From positions 682,001 through 746,000 of the forward strand of contig NZ_JAUSTW010000002.1 of assembly GCF_030813055.1 (NCBI RefSeq): DNA of 64,000 bases. Reading direction: 5' to 3'. The position numbers and the translations under genes are program-made. This DNA is from Neobacillus ginsengisoli (lineage in GTDB: Bacteria > Bacillota > Bacilli > Bacillales_B > DSM-18226). Position 1 is the stretch's first letter, and each line of letters starts with the position of its first letter. A model generated the notes under the pieces. That model worked only from the letters and a program-made list of their open reading frames with translations. It ran no database searches and was not told where the DNA came from. Shown one piece after another: positions 1 through 9,072 of this stretch.

Positions 1-2
1 TC

Positions 3-413
3 GCAGCTGCCGGTGCAACCGGTAACGGTTTATTTAAAGAAGCTCGTGACCGCAAATCTAAAAACCCTGATCAAGCTATTTGGGCAATCGGTGTAGACTC
101 TGATCAAAGCCCTGAAGGTGTTGTAACTGCGGGCGGAAAACAAACAAATGTTGTGATTACATCTTCAATGAAGCGCGTAGATAATGCTGTTAAAGACCTT
201 TCTACTAAAGCGAAAAATGGTAATTTCCCTGGTGGAAAAACAACTACTTACGGTTTAGCAGAAGACGGTGTTGGTCTAGCACCCATCAATCCGGATATTA
301 CGAATAAGGCAGATATCGAAAAAGCTGTAAGTGACTGGTCCGGTAAAATTAAATCAGGATCATTAAAAGTTCCTGCTACTCGTGCGGAATTAAAAACTTT
401 TAGCGCAAAATAA
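3..413 (+). CDS. nupN: BMP-family nucleoside-binding lipoprotein, C-terminal part
   Basis: The reading frame is open from the window edge, so the N-terminus and lipobox lie outside. The visible 136 residues contain a segment like IGVDSDQ with SPEGVV and a later TSSMKRVDNAV stretch, typical of the second lobe of basic membrane protein (Med/NupN) substrate-binding lipoproteins. These bind nucleosides at the outer membrane face and deliver them to an ABC importer. The next three genes encode exactly such an importer, so this is most likely the guanosine-type binding protein. A hairpin between it and the ATPase gene may let the binding protein be made in excess. Confidence 0.88.
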   Translation, partial: AAAGATGNGLFKEARDRKSKNPDQAIWAIGVDSDQSPEGVVTAGGKQTNVVITSSMKRVDNAVKDLSTKAKNGNFPGGKTTTYGLAEDGVGLAPINPDITNKADIEKAVSDWSGKIKSGSLKVPATRAELKTFSAK

Positions 414-440
414 TAGTATTGATTTTTAAGTGATGTGATG

Positions 441-471
441 AGGAAGTGCGGGCGCCTAATGCCCGCCTCCT
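441..471 (+). terminator. Hairpin after nupN, possible attenuator
   Basis: A GC-rich stem (arms GCGGGC and GCCCGC, extended by AGGA/TCCT, loop of 7 nt) lies 28 nt after the lipoprotein stop codon. It has no good T-run, so it may be a partial terminator or an RNA-stabilising stem rather than a full stop. Confidence 0.45.
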
Positions 472-494
472 TAAAATAGGAATAAAATCTTAAT

Positions 495-521
495 TGAAGT
501 GTAGAAATCTTCTACACTTCA
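495..521. repeat. Perfect 12-bp inverted repeat before nupO
   Basis: The arms TGAAGTGTAGAA and TTCTACACTTCA flank a 3-nt spacer. There is no T-run, so a terminator is unlikely. An operator, or an RNA hairpin protecting the nupN message, would fit. Confidence 0.6.
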
Positions 522-632
522 CTTAGGACTTTAGGGGGGAGAAGTTCCCTGTTTTTTTAAAGCTTTAAAAGGTCTGACCTCTTACTACTTATGAATCTAC
601 TTTTTATACCTTAGTAAAGGAAGTGAGAAAAG

Positions 633-2168
633 ATGGAATACGTAATTGAGATGCTTAATATCCGCAAAGAATTTGGCGGTTTTGTTGCAAATGATAATAT
701 CACTCTTCAAGTTAAAAAAGGCGAAATCCATGCTTTGCTCGGAGAAAACGGTGCAGGAAAATCAACATTGATGAATGTACTATTTGGATTATACCAGCCT
801 GAACAAGGAGAAATACGGGTTAAGGGGAAATCTGTAAAAATTTCTAATCCAAATATTGCAAATGAATTGGGAATTGGGATGGTCCATCAGCACTTTATGC
901 TTGTAGATAAATTTACAGTTACTGAAAATATAATCCTTGGAAAAGAAATAACTTCAGGCGGCCGAATCAATCTGAAAAAGGCTGAAAAAGAAGTTCGTGA
1001 AATATCTGAGCGTTATGGATTAGCCGTTGACCCACAGGCAAAGATATCTGAGATCAGTGTAGGCATGCAGCAGCGTGTTGAAATCTTAAAAACACTGTAC
1101 CGTGGTGCAGAAATCTTAATTTTTGACGAACCATCGGCAGTATTAACACCGCAGGAAATTATAGAACTTATGCAAATTATGAAAACCCTTATTAAAGAAG
1201 GAAAGTCCATAATCCTTATTACCCATAAACTTAAAGAAATTATGGAAGTGGCAGACCGATGTACAGTTATTCGAAAAGGAAAAGGAATTGGGACCGTTAA
1301 TATCAGCGAAACGAACCCCAATGAGCTTGCGAACTTAATGGTCGGCCGTGAGGTTGTTTTTAAGACAGAAAAAATTGCAGCAAATCCAAAACAAGATGTA
1401 CTTGATGTAAAAGACTTGGTTGTAAAAGATGCCCGTGGGGTTACTGTAGTAGATGGATTGGATCTATCCGTAAGAGCAGGCGAAATTGTAGGAATTGCCG
1501 GGGTTGACGGTAATGGTCAATCCGAATTAATTGAAGCAATTACCGGTTTAAGGAAAGCAGAAAGCGGAAGCATAAAAGTAAATGGCAAAGAACTTCTAGG
1601 GTTCTCTCCAAGGAAAATCACGGAATCCGGGGTAGGACATATACCTCAGGACCGACACAAGCATGGATTGGTATTGAATTATCCGATTGCAGAAAACATG
1701 GTTTTGCAAACTTATTATAAGAAACCGTTTTCAAAAAGCGGGATATTAAATTTCAAAGAGATTTATAGTAAAGCGAAAAAATTAATAACAGAATTTGACG
1801 TTCGCACACCAAGTGAATATACATTAGCACGTGCCCTGTCAGGTGGAAATCAGCAAAAAGCAATTATTGGGCGTGAGGTTGACCGTAACCCGGACTTGCT
1901 AATTGCGGCACAGCCGACGCGCGGTTTAGATGTAGGAGCAATTGAGTTTATTCACAAACGGTTGATTGAGCAGCGTGATCATGGGAAAGCTGTTCTATTA
2001 GTGTCATTTGAGTTAGATGAAGTCATGAATGTCAGCGATCGAATTGCTGTTATATATGAAGGGAAAATAGTAGCAGTTGTTAATCCAAGGGAAACTACTG
2101 AGCAGGAGCTTGGATTGTTAATGGCTGGCTCGAATAGAAAAGAAGCGGGGGAAGGAACGCATGTCTAA
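633..2168 (+). CDS. nupO: Nucleoside ABC importer, double ATPase subunit
   Basis: A 511-residue ATPase with two ABC cassettes. The first has Walker A GENGAGKS (about residues 37-44), signature SVGMQQR and Walker B ILIFDEP. The second is degenerate, with GVDGNGQSE in the Walker A position, signature ALSGGNQQK and LLIAAQPTRGLD at Walker B. This layout is typical of the BMP/nucleoside and sugar (RbsA-like) importers. The protein energises the permeases NupP and NupQ; nupP overlaps its end by 8 nt. The start is preceded by AAGGAAGTG at good spacing. Guanosine as substrate is inferred from B. subtilis NupNOPQ. Confidence 0.9.
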   Translation: MEYVIEMLNIRKEFGGFVANDNITLQVKKGEIHALLGENGAGKSTLMNVLFGLYQPEQGEIRVKGKSVKISNPNIANELGIGMVHQHFMLVDKFTVTENIILGKEITSGGRINLKKAEKEVREISERYGLAVDPQAKISEISVGMQQRVEILKTLYRGAEILIFDEPSAVLTPQEIIELMQIMKTLIKEGKSIILITHKLKEIMEVADRCTVIRKGKGIGTVNISETNPNELANLMVGREVVFKTEKIAANPKQDVLDVKDLVVKDARGVTVVDGLDLSVRAGEIVGIAGVDGNGQSELIEAITGLRKAESGSIKVNGKELLGFSPRKITESGVGHIPQDRHKHGLVLNYPIAENMVLQTYYKKPFSKSGILNFKEIYSKAKKLITEFDVRTPSEYTLARALSGGNQQKAIIGREVDRNPDLLIAAQPTRGLDVGAIEFIHKRLIEQRDHGKAVLLVSFELDEVMNVSDRIAVIYEGKIVAVVNPRETTEQELGLLMAGSNRKEAGEGTHV

Positions 2169-3207
2169 ACGCTTTCGTAATATTTTAACACCTCTTATTG
2201 CCTTATTGCTCGGTATAATAGTAGGAACAATCATAATGGTTGCCACAGGCTACAATGCTGCGGATGCATTTGGCGCATTATGGGGCGGAGCATTCGGCAG
2301 TTCCTATTATTTCGGTGAAGTAATACGCCAGGTTACTCCGTATATTTTAGCCGGTTTAGCAGTTGCCTTTGCCTTTAGAGTAGGATTGTTTAATATCGGG
2401 GTTGAAGGTCAATTTATTGTTGGCTGGCTCGCTTCTGTTTGGGTCGGACTGGCATTCCACCTTCCGAAAATCATTCACCTGCCTTTAGCGATTCTAGCTT
2501 CTATCGTTGCGGGTGCACTTTGGGCATATATTCCGGGTTTATTAAAAGCACGATTCCGTGTTCATGAAGTTATCGTAACGATTATGATGAACTACATTGC
2601 TCTGCATTTTTCAAATTATATTATTCAACACGTTATTACAAATGGAAAAGAGAGAACGCCGAATATTCCGGATTCTGCATCCCTGGCTTCTCCATGGCTT
2701 CAGAGTTTAACTCAGTTTTCACGGTTACATTGGGGAATTGTTCTAGCTGTTATCTGTTGCTTCATCATGTGGTTCCTGTTAGAGAAGACGACAAGAGGAT
2801 TTGAATTGCGTGCTGTTGGATATAATCAGGATGCTGCGCATTATGCAGGGATGAGCGTTAATAAGAATATCATTTTGTCCATGGTCATTTCCGGAGCATT
2901 TGCGGGATTGGCAGGCGCAATGGAAGGTTTAGGAACTTTCGGTTATATTGCCATGAAAAGCTCCTTTACCGGTGTTGGTTTTAACGGGATTGCCGTTGCG
3001 TTATTAGGTGCAAATAGTGCAATCGGTGTATTTTTTGCCGCGATTTTATTTGGTGCCTTGGAGGTAGGGGCATTAAACATGCCTCTTCAAGCAGGTGTTC
3101 CTAATGAACTTGTTGATATTATTATTGCTTTAATTGTTTTCTTTGTAGCATCAAGTTATATTATTCGCTGGTTTCTTGAGCGCATTAGTAAAAAGGAGGC
3201 CAAATAA
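2161..3207 (+). CDS. nupP: Nucleoside ABC importer, permease subunit 1
   Basis: A 348-residue inner-membrane permease of the BPD_transp_2 family with about 9-10 hydrophobic segments. Motifs such as FRVGLFNIGVEGQF and an EVIVTIMMNYIA segment are conserved in nucleoside importers (YufP/NupP). The start overlaps the ATPase gene, suggesting translational coupling. It pairs with NupQ to form the channel. Confidence 0.9.
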   Translation: MSKRFRNILTPLIALLLGIIVGTIIMVATGYNAADAFGALWGGAFGSSYYFGEVIRQVTPYILAGLAVAFAFRVGLFNIGVEGQFIVGWLASVWVGLAFHLPKIIHLPLAILASIVAGALWAYIPGLLKARFRVHEVIVTIMMNYIALHFSNYIIQHVITNGKERTPNIPDSASLASPWLQSLTQFSRLHWGIVLAVICCFIMWFLLEKTTRGFELRAVGYNQDAAHYAGMSVNKNIILSMVISGAFAGLAGAMEGLGTFGYIAMKSSFTGVGFNGIAVALLGANSAIGVFFAAILFGALEVGALNMPLQAGVPNELVDIIIALIVFFVASSYIIRWFLERISKKEAK

Positions 3208-4167
3208 GTGAGCTTAATGCAGGTATTAATGATCATCATTCCTTCGACATTACTTTGGGCGGCTCCACTTGTTTTCACAGCATTAGGTGGTGTATTCTCT
3301 GAACGCTCCGGTGTAGTAAATATTGGATTGGAAGGTTTAATGTGGGTTGGAGCATTTACTTCAATTGTTTTTAACTTAACGTTTGTTCACACATTTGGAG
3401 ATGCAACGCCATGGGTATCTTTGTTTGTTGCTATGATTGCCGGAGCAATATTTTCTATTTTGCATGCTGTTGCTTCGATTACGTTTCGAGCCGATCATAC
3501 AGTATCAGGGGTAGCAATTAACCTATTAGCCTCGGGATTAACTTTGTTCTTAGTGAAATTTATCTATAATAAAGGTGAAACAGATATCATTCAAAAAGGG
3601 TTTAATAAGATTGATATACCTGTCCTAAAAGATATTCCTTTTTTTGGAAAAGTGTTTTTTCAAAATACGTACTGGGTTTCTTATCTTGCTATTATAGTTG
3701 CAATAATTGCTTGGTATATTATTTATAAAACTCCATTCGGTCTGCGTCTTCGTTCTGTTGGTGAACACCCAATGGCAGCAGATACAATGGGTATTAACGT
3801 AACAAAGATGCGTTATTTAGGAGTTATTATTTCCGGAGCCCTTGGGGGAATTGGCGGTGGAGTTTACGCGGAGGCAATCTCCTCTAACTTCAGTCATGCA
3901 ACCATCAGCGGTCAAGGATTTATGGCATTAGCCGCGATGATTTTCGGTAAATGGCATCCACTGGGTGCAATGGGCGCAGCATTATTCTTCGGTTTCGCTC
4001 AAAGTATAAGTATCATTGGATCCAGTTTACCTTTCTTAAAGACAATTCCAAGTGTGTACCTTTTAGTTGCGCCTTATGTGCTGACAATTTTAGCATTAAC
4101 CGGATTTATCGGTCGAGCTGAAGCACCAAAGGCAGATGGCGTACATTATATAAAAGGAAGCCGTTAG
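3208..4167 (+). CDS. nupQ: Nucleoside ABC importer, permease subunit 2
   Basis: A 319-residue permease starting at GTG directly after the nupP stop codon, with AGGAGG 8 nt upstream. The ERSGVVNIGLEG motif and the multi-helix profile identify the second BPD_transp_2 subunit. It is the last gene of the operon, followed by a clear terminator. Confidence 0.9.
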   Translation: MSLMQVLMIIIPSTLLWAAPLVFTALGGVFSERSGVVNIGLEGLMWVGAFTSIVFNLTFVHTFGDATPWVSLFVAMIAGAIFSILHAVASITFRADHTVSGVAINLLASGLTLFLVKFIYNKGETDIIQKGFNKIDIPVLKDIPFFGKVFFQNTYWVSYLAIIVAIIAWYIIYKTPFGLRLRSVGEHPMAADTMGINVTKMRYLGVIISGALGGIGGGVYAEAISSNFSHATISGQGFMALAAMIFGKWHPLGAMGAALFFGFAQSISIIGSSLPFLKTIPSVYLLVAPYVLTILALTGFIGRAEAPKADGVHYIKGSR

Positions 4168-4180
4168 GCTGTTCCAGGGT

Positions 4181-4215
4181 CCCCTGTATTTAAAAAATAC
4201 CAGGGGTCTTTTTTT
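4181..4215 (+). terminator. Terminator of the nup operon
   Basis: Stem CCCCTG-TATTT paired with AAATACCAGGGG (one bulged base), followed by a run of seven T. Confidence 0.85.
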
Positions 4216-4381
4216 GTTCTTTTACTAAAAATAAGGTTTTAATAGGTAAAATCACTTGTATTGAACAAGCTTGGCAAATTATAGTAAGAATAGGGATATA
4301 TTACAATGGAAAAGATATAAAGTAAAATGTTTACATATTGTAATTTAACTTATCGCCTTATTAAAAGAAGGAGGAATGCAA

Positions 4382-5662
4382 GTGGATTCAACTGCAGAAA
4401 AATTGACAAAAATGCAAGGATATAGCCTCCATGTTGTGGAGACAAGCAAATACAAAACCAACACATTTGTTTGGAAAATGAAAGCGCCGTTAACGAAGGA
4501 AGATGTTACAAAACGAGCGCTTCTTCCTCAAGTATTACAGAGCAGTTCGGCAAAATATCCATCGACTACATCCCTCCGCTCCTATTTAGATGAACTGTAT
4601 GGAGCGACACTATTCGTGGATTTAGGGAAAAAAGGCGAATACCATGTGGTAAGCTTCTCCATTGAAATAGCCAATGAAAAATTTTTAGGTGACCAAACTC
4701 CATTGTTAAAAAAGGGTTTTGAATTATTAGCTGAAATTTTAACGAAACCTAATCTAACAGGTCATGCTTTTGATCAAGACACTGTGGAAAAAGAAAAGCG
4801 GACGTTAAAGCAAAGAATCCAATCGGTTTACGATGATAAAATGCGATTTTCGAATGCCAGACTCGTAGAAGAAATGTGCGAAGGGGAACCGTACGCACTT
4901 CAAGTAAATGGCAGAATGGAGGATGTTGATTCCATCACGCCTGAAAATTTATTTGCCTATTATAAAAAAGTCTTTTCAGAAGATGAAATGGATCTTTATG
5001 TTATTGGTGATGTAAAAGAGGAAGAGGTAAAGCAATATGCAATGGAACTGCTTCATTTTGAAGAACGTACACCGAAAACTTTGGAAACACGTGATATAAA
5101 GAAAAAGGAAAAGGTCCATGAAGTAAAAGAAGAGCAGGATGTAAAACAAGGGAAATTAAATATCGGGTACCGCACAAATATCGTCTATGGAGATCCTGAT
5201 TATTTTGCTCTTCAAGTGTTTAATGGCATCTTTGGCGGTTTCTCGCACTCCAAACTGTTTATTAATGTCCGGGAAAAAGCCAGTCTTGCCTATTATGCAG
5301 CCAGCCGCTTAGAAAGCCATAAGGGTCTGATGATAGTCGTTTCAGGAATCGATTTAAAGAACTATGACCAGGCTGTAAGGATTATTAATGAGCAGATGGA
5401 AGCAATGAAAAAGGGAGACTTCACAGACGGGGAATTAAAGCAGACCAAAGCCGTTATCCAAAATCAAATTCTCGAAACCATTGATACAGCAAGAGGACTA
5501 ACGGAAATTTTGTACCATAATGTTGTATCACATGTGGCAATACCTCTTGACAAATGGATCACTGAAATGCAAAAAGCAACGAAGGAAGAAATAATTGAGG
5601 TAGCGAAAAAGATTGAATTAGACACAATTTATTTTTTAACAGGAATGGAGGCGGGCAAATAA
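4382..5662 (+). CDS. ymfF: M16-family peptidase-like protein YmfF (no zinc motif)
   Basis: About 426 residues of the insulinase-like M16 fold. No HxxEH zinc motif is seen, so this is probably the non-catalytic partner of YmfH, which keeps the motif and follows with a 1-nt stop/start overlap. An ATG at 4376 is only 1 nt from AAGGAGG; the GTG at 4382 lies 7 nt after it and is preferred. The paired arrangement matches B. subtilis ymfF-ymfH. The substrate is unknown; in the M16B family such pairs act on peptides as heterodimers. Confidence 0.85.
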   Translation: MDSTAEKLTKMQGYSLHVVETSKYKTNTFVWKMKAPLTKEDVTKRALLPQVLQSSSAKYPSTTSLRSYLDELYGATLFVDLGKKGEYHVVSFSIEIANEKFLGDQTPLLKKGFELLAEILTKPNLTGHAFDQDTVEKEKRTLKQRIQSVYDDKMRFSNARLVEEMCEGEPYALQVNGRMEDVDSITPENLFAYYKKVFSEDEMDLYVIGDVKEEEVKQYAMELLHFEERTPKTLETRDIKKKEKVHEVKEEQDVKQGKLNIGYRTNIVYGDPDYFALQVFNGIFGGFSHSKLFINVREKASLAYYAASRLESHKGLMIVVSGIDLKNYDQAVRIINEQMEAMKKGDFTDGELKQTKAVIQNQILETIDTARGLTEILYHNVVSHVAIPLDKWITEMQKATKEEIIEVAKKIELDTIYFLTGMEAGK

Positions 5663-6954
5663 TGGAGAAAATTACGTTTGACCAGCTTCAAGAAGAACTT
5701 TTTCATGAAAAAATGCCCAATGGGCTAAATGTTTATATTTTGCCAAAAAAAGGATTTAATAAAACGTTTGCTACCTTTACGACGAAGTATGGATCGGTTG
5801 ACAATACCTTTGTCCCATTAGGTAAGGAAGAGTATGTCAAGGTACCGGATGGGATTGCTCACTTTTTAGAACACAAGCTTTTTGAGAAGGAAGACGGTGA
5901 TGTTTTTCAACAGTTTAGCCGTCAAGGAGCTTCAGCAAATGCCTTTACCTCCTTTACTCGTACAGCTTATTTGTTTTCGAGCACTTCGGATGTTGAAAAA
6001 AACCTGGAAACATTAATTGATTTTGTTCAGGATCCTTATTTTTCCGAAAAAACAGTGGAAAAAGAAAAAGGAATCATCGGTCAGGAAATTACGATGTATG
6101 ATGATAATCCCGATTGGCGCTTATATTTTGGACTAATCCAAAATCTTTATCAAAATCATCCGGTCAAAATCGATATAGCCGGAACCATCGAGTCTATTTC
6201 CCATATTACAAAGGATTGGCTTTACGAATGCTACAACACGTTTTATCATCCGAGCAACATGCTTTTGTTTATAGTTGGGCCTGTAGATCCTGAAGTATAT
6301 ATGAATCAAGTGCGCGAAAACCAAGCGAAAAAAGAGTACAAAGATCAGCCTGAAATCAAACGTAAATTTGAGAATGAGCCGACTCAAGCTGCCGAAAAGA
6401 AACAAGTGCTTGAAATGAATGTGCAAACGTCTAAATGCTTACTTGGTATTAAGGCAATGCATGTTGATCAAACAGGTGATAAGCTATTAAAAAATGAGTT
6501 AACGATGAATGTCCTACTCGATTTACTTTTTGGTAAGAGCTCAGAAAACTATAATCAGCTCTATAATGAAGGGTTAATTGACGAAACTTTCTCTTATGAT
6601 TATACGCAAGAGCAGGGATTTGGGTTTGCAATGATTGGCGGGGATACCGGTGACGCGGATAAGTTAGCAGACAAACTTGAAAAAATGTTGCTTGAGGCTA
6701 AAAAGGGGAGTGTCATTACGGAGGAGCAATTAGAAAGAGCGAAAAAGAAAAAAATTGGTTCATTTTTACGGGCCGTCAATTCACCTGAATATATTGCCAA
6801 TCAATTTACTCGATATGCGTTTAACGATATGAACTTGTTTGATGTCGTCCCAACGCTCGAGAAAATTACTTTAAAAGATGTCCAATCACTGGCCTCAGAA
6901 GTTATTTCAGAAGAACGGTTTTCGGTATGTCAGGTAGTACCAAAGAAAAAATAA
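5662..6954 (+). CDS. ymfH: M16-family zinc metallopeptidase YmfH
   Basis: A 430-residue protein with the inverted zinc motif HFLEH at about residues 71-75 in GIAHFLEHKLFEKEDGD, followed by the usual ANAFTSFTRTAYLF segment. The C-terminal half has the second M16 lobe. The catalytic glutamate and both zinc histidines are intact. The start codon overlaps the stop of ymfF by 1 nt, so expression is coupled. A hairpin terminator follows. Confidence 0.9.
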   Translation: MEKITFDQLQEELFHEKMPNGLNVYILPKKGFNKTFATFTTKYGSVDNTFVPLGKEEYVKVPDGIAHFLEHKLFEKEDGDVFQQFSRQGASANAFTSFTRTAYLFSSTSDVEKNLETLIDFVQDPYFSEKTVEKEKGIIGQEITMYDDNPDWRLYFGLIQNLYQNHPVKIDIAGTIESISHITKDWLYECYNTFYHPSNMLLFIVGPVDPEVYMNQVRENQAKKEYKDQPEIKRKFENEPTQAAEKKQVLEMNVQTSKCLLGIKAMHVDQTGDKLLKNELTMNVLLDLLFGKSSENYNQLYNEGLIDETFSYDYTQEQGFGFAMIGGDTGDADKLADKLEKMLLEAKKGSVITEEQLERAKKKKIGSFLRAVNSPEYIANQFTRYAFNDMNLFDVVPTLEKITLKDVQSLASEVISEERFSVCQVVPKKK

Positions 6955-6960
6955 TAGAAG

Positions 6961-6988
6961 AAAAAGCGTCGCTCGCCGGCGCTTTTTT
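6961..6988 (+). terminator. Terminator after ymfH
   Basis: Stem AAAAAGCG/CGCTTTTT with a GC-rich inner part and a seven-T tail. Confidence 0.75.
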
Positions 6989-7030
6989 TACATGGTAAAA
7001 TAAAAGGATATTAGGGAAAGAGTGACTTAG

Positions 7031-7753
7031 ATGAAAAAATTTGCACTCATTACGGGTGCTAGCGGGGGCATTGGCCAATCTATTGCCTTATTACTAGCTG
7101 AAAAAGGGTATCATTTATATTTACATTACAATAAAAATGAACAAGCAATGAAAGAATTATTGAATAATCTCCACCCATATGGCGGAGAATATATGCCTAT
7201 ACTTGCGGACTTGGCAGAGGCTGATGGATACAAAAAGGTTTGTTCACAAATATTTTCTCTTGATGCAATCATTCATTGCGGCGGTAACAGCCATTATGGT
7301 CTTCTGGTTGATTTAAAACTAGAAGAAGCTGAATCGTTAATGAATGTGCACGTGTTAAATCCCCTAATGATTACGAAGGAATTACTTCCAAAATTTCTTA
7401 CCAAAGGGTCCGGTAATATAATTGTGATTACTTCTATATGGGGACAAACAGGTGCCGCCTGTGAAGTCGCCTATTCAATGGCTAAAGGTGCACAAATTGC
7501 TTTTGTTAAGGCGTTGAGTAAAGAAGTAGCCCTTAATGGAATTCGAGTCAATGCCATTGCCCCGGGTGCCGTAGAAACCCCGATGATAGACCGTTTTTCG
7601 GTTGAAGATAAGGAGCGTCTCAATGATGAAATTCCAATGGGCAGACTCGGTCACTCTGAGGAAATTGCTAAAGGAGTTTCATTTTTGTTATCAGCAGAAT
7701 CGTCCTATATTACAGGACAGGTCCTTGCGATAAATGGAGGCTGGTATACATAA
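7031..7753 (+). CDS. ymfI: SDR-family oxidoreductase YmfI
   Basis: A 240-residue classical short-chain dehydrogenase. The TGASGGIG nucleotide-binding motif is at residues 8-15, YSMAK supplies the catalytic Tyr and Lys (about residues 148-152), and the C-terminus has the SYITGQVLAINGGW signature of FabG-like reductases. It likely reduces a 3-oxoacyl or similar carbonyl with NAD(P)H. The substrate is not known. Position after ymfFH matches B. subtilis. Confidence 0.87.
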   Translation: MKKFALITGASGGIGQSIALLLAEKGYHLYLHYNKNEQAMKELLNNLHPYGGEYMPILADLAEADGYKKVCSQIFSLDAIIHCGGNSHYGLLVDLKLEEAESLMNVHVLNPLMITKELLPKFLTKGSGNIIVITSIWGQTGAACEVAYSMAKGAQIAFVKALSKEVALNGIRVNAIAPGAVETPMIDRFSVEDKERLNDEIPMGRLGHSEEIAKGVSFLLSAESSYITGQVLAINGGWYT

Positions 7754-7830
7754 ATTTAAATTTTTAAATGAATATTTTCATTCCTCCTTTCGCACAATAA
7801 TCTTGTACTATTATAAAGGAGGGTTAATAG

Positions 7831-8088
7831 ATGTCTGTTTTAGATAACTGGAAGCAGTGGGAAGATTTTTTAGCTGATCGTCTTCATCATGCACAAAATG
7901 AGGGTATGAGTGAAGGAGCAATTAGTGGCCTAGCCACGCAAATTGGTGATTACTTGTCTAAGAATGTGGATCCAAAAAACGAGCAACAGAGAGTTCTTTC
8001 TGACCTTTGGTCAGTAGCAGATCCAGGTGAGCAGCAAGCTATCGCCAATATCATGGTAAAACTTATTCAGAATAACGGTAATCGTTAA
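7831..8088 (+). CDS. ymfJ: DUF3243 protein YmfJ
   Basis: A small soluble 85-residue protein, preceded by a strong AAGGAGGG site and closed by its own terminator. The sequence MSVLDNWKQWEDFLADRL and the length fit YmfJ (DUF3243), always found at this place in Bacillus. Function unknown. Confidence 0.82.
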   Translation: MSVLDNWKQWEDFLADRLHHAQNEGMSEGAISGLATQIGDYLSKNVDPKNEQQRVLSDLWSVADPGEQQAIANIMVKLIQNNGNR

Positions 8089-8118
8089 GAGAGAGGAAAG
8101 TCCTCTCTTCTTTTTTTC
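8089..8118 (+). terminator. Terminator after ymfJ
   Basis: Stem AGAGAGGA/TCCTCTCT with a 3-nt loop and a downstream T-run. Confidence 0.85.
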
Positions 8119-8260
8119 GTTCTTTAAATCTTTTGTTATATAAATGAATGTTCTCCTTGTTTTTGCTTTCATCTTCTAACAAAATCATTTATTATAAGGT
8201 TTAGATATGGTAATGTGAAAAAATTGTCGTTTTATGCGCTAAACTGAGGAGGTTTTTTTT

Positions 8261-9052
8261 ATGGAGAAAAAAGAATGGTATTTAGAATATGAGATTCAAA
8301 AAAACCGTCCCGGTTTATTGGGCGACATTTCATCCCTCTTGGGAATGCTGTCAATTAATATTGTAACGATTAATGGAGTAGATGAAGGTAGACGCGGTTT
8401 GTTGATTTTAGCAAAAGATGATGACCAAATTAAACGGCTAGAGTCAATTTTACATACAATGGACACAATAAAAGTAATCAAGCTTAGAGAACCGAAACTT
8501 CGAGACAGGCTTGCCGTTCGACATGGCCGATATATTCAAAGAGATGCCGATGATAAAAAAACTTTTCGCTTTGTAAGGGATGAGCTTGGATTATTAGTTG
8601 ATTTTATGGCAGAATTGTTTAAGCAGGAAGGACATAAGCTGATAGGAATCCGAGGGATGCCGCGGGTTGGCAAAACAGAATCTCTTGTTGCAGCGAGTGT
8701 TTGTGCAAATAAACGCTGGTTATTTGTATCTTCTACCCTATTGAAACAAACCATACGAAATCAACTGATTGAGGACGAGTACAATGAGAATAATCTATTC
8801 ATACTTGACGGAATTGTCTCAACTAAACGGGCAAACGAGCGACATTGGCAGCTTGTTCGTGAGATTATGCGTATGCCGGCCATTAAAGTAATTGAGCATC
8901 CGGATATTTTTGTCCAAAATTCGGAATACTCATTGGAAGATTTTGATTATATTATCGAACTCAGAAATGATGCCGATGAAGAGATTACATACGATGTGGT
9001 AGAGCAAAATGATTTGCTCTCCGGATCTGATTTTGGTAGTTTTGATTTTTGA
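8261..9052 (+). CDS. ymfK: DUF3388 protein YmfK with N-terminal ACT-like domain
   Basis: 263 residues. The first ~75 residues look like an ACT regulatory domain (KNRPGLLGDISSLLGMLSINI), known to bind small ligands. The rest is the DUF3388 region, which carries GMPRVGKTE at about residues 131-139, resembling a P-loop. That suggests nucleotide binding but is inference. A strong GAGGAGG precedes the ATG. The gene lies 20 nt before rodZ and may be co-transcribed with it. Confidence 0.83.
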   Translation: MEKKEWYLEYEIQKNRPGLLGDISSLLGMLSINIVTINGVDEGRRGLLILAKDDDQIKRLESILHTMDTIKVIKLREPKLRDRLAVRHGRYIQRDADDKKTFRFVRDELGLLVDFMAELFKQEGHKLIGIRGMPRVGKTESLVAASVCANKRWLFVSSTLLKQTIRNQLIEDEYNENNLFILDGIVSTKRANERHWQLVREIMRMPAIKVIEHPDIFVQNSEYSLEDFDYIIELRNDADEEITYDVVEQNDLLSGSDFGSFDF

Positions 9053-9072
9053 AAATTGGAAGGTGTTAAAAG

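Noticed and set aside
1013..1321. 102-codon minus-strand ORF inside nupO
   Set aside because: It lies fully antisense to a clearly conserved ATPase and has no ribosome site.
7831..8088. Possible toxin or antitoxin gene because of its size
   Set aside because: The sequence and position match YmfJ (DUF3243), and there is no partner gene.
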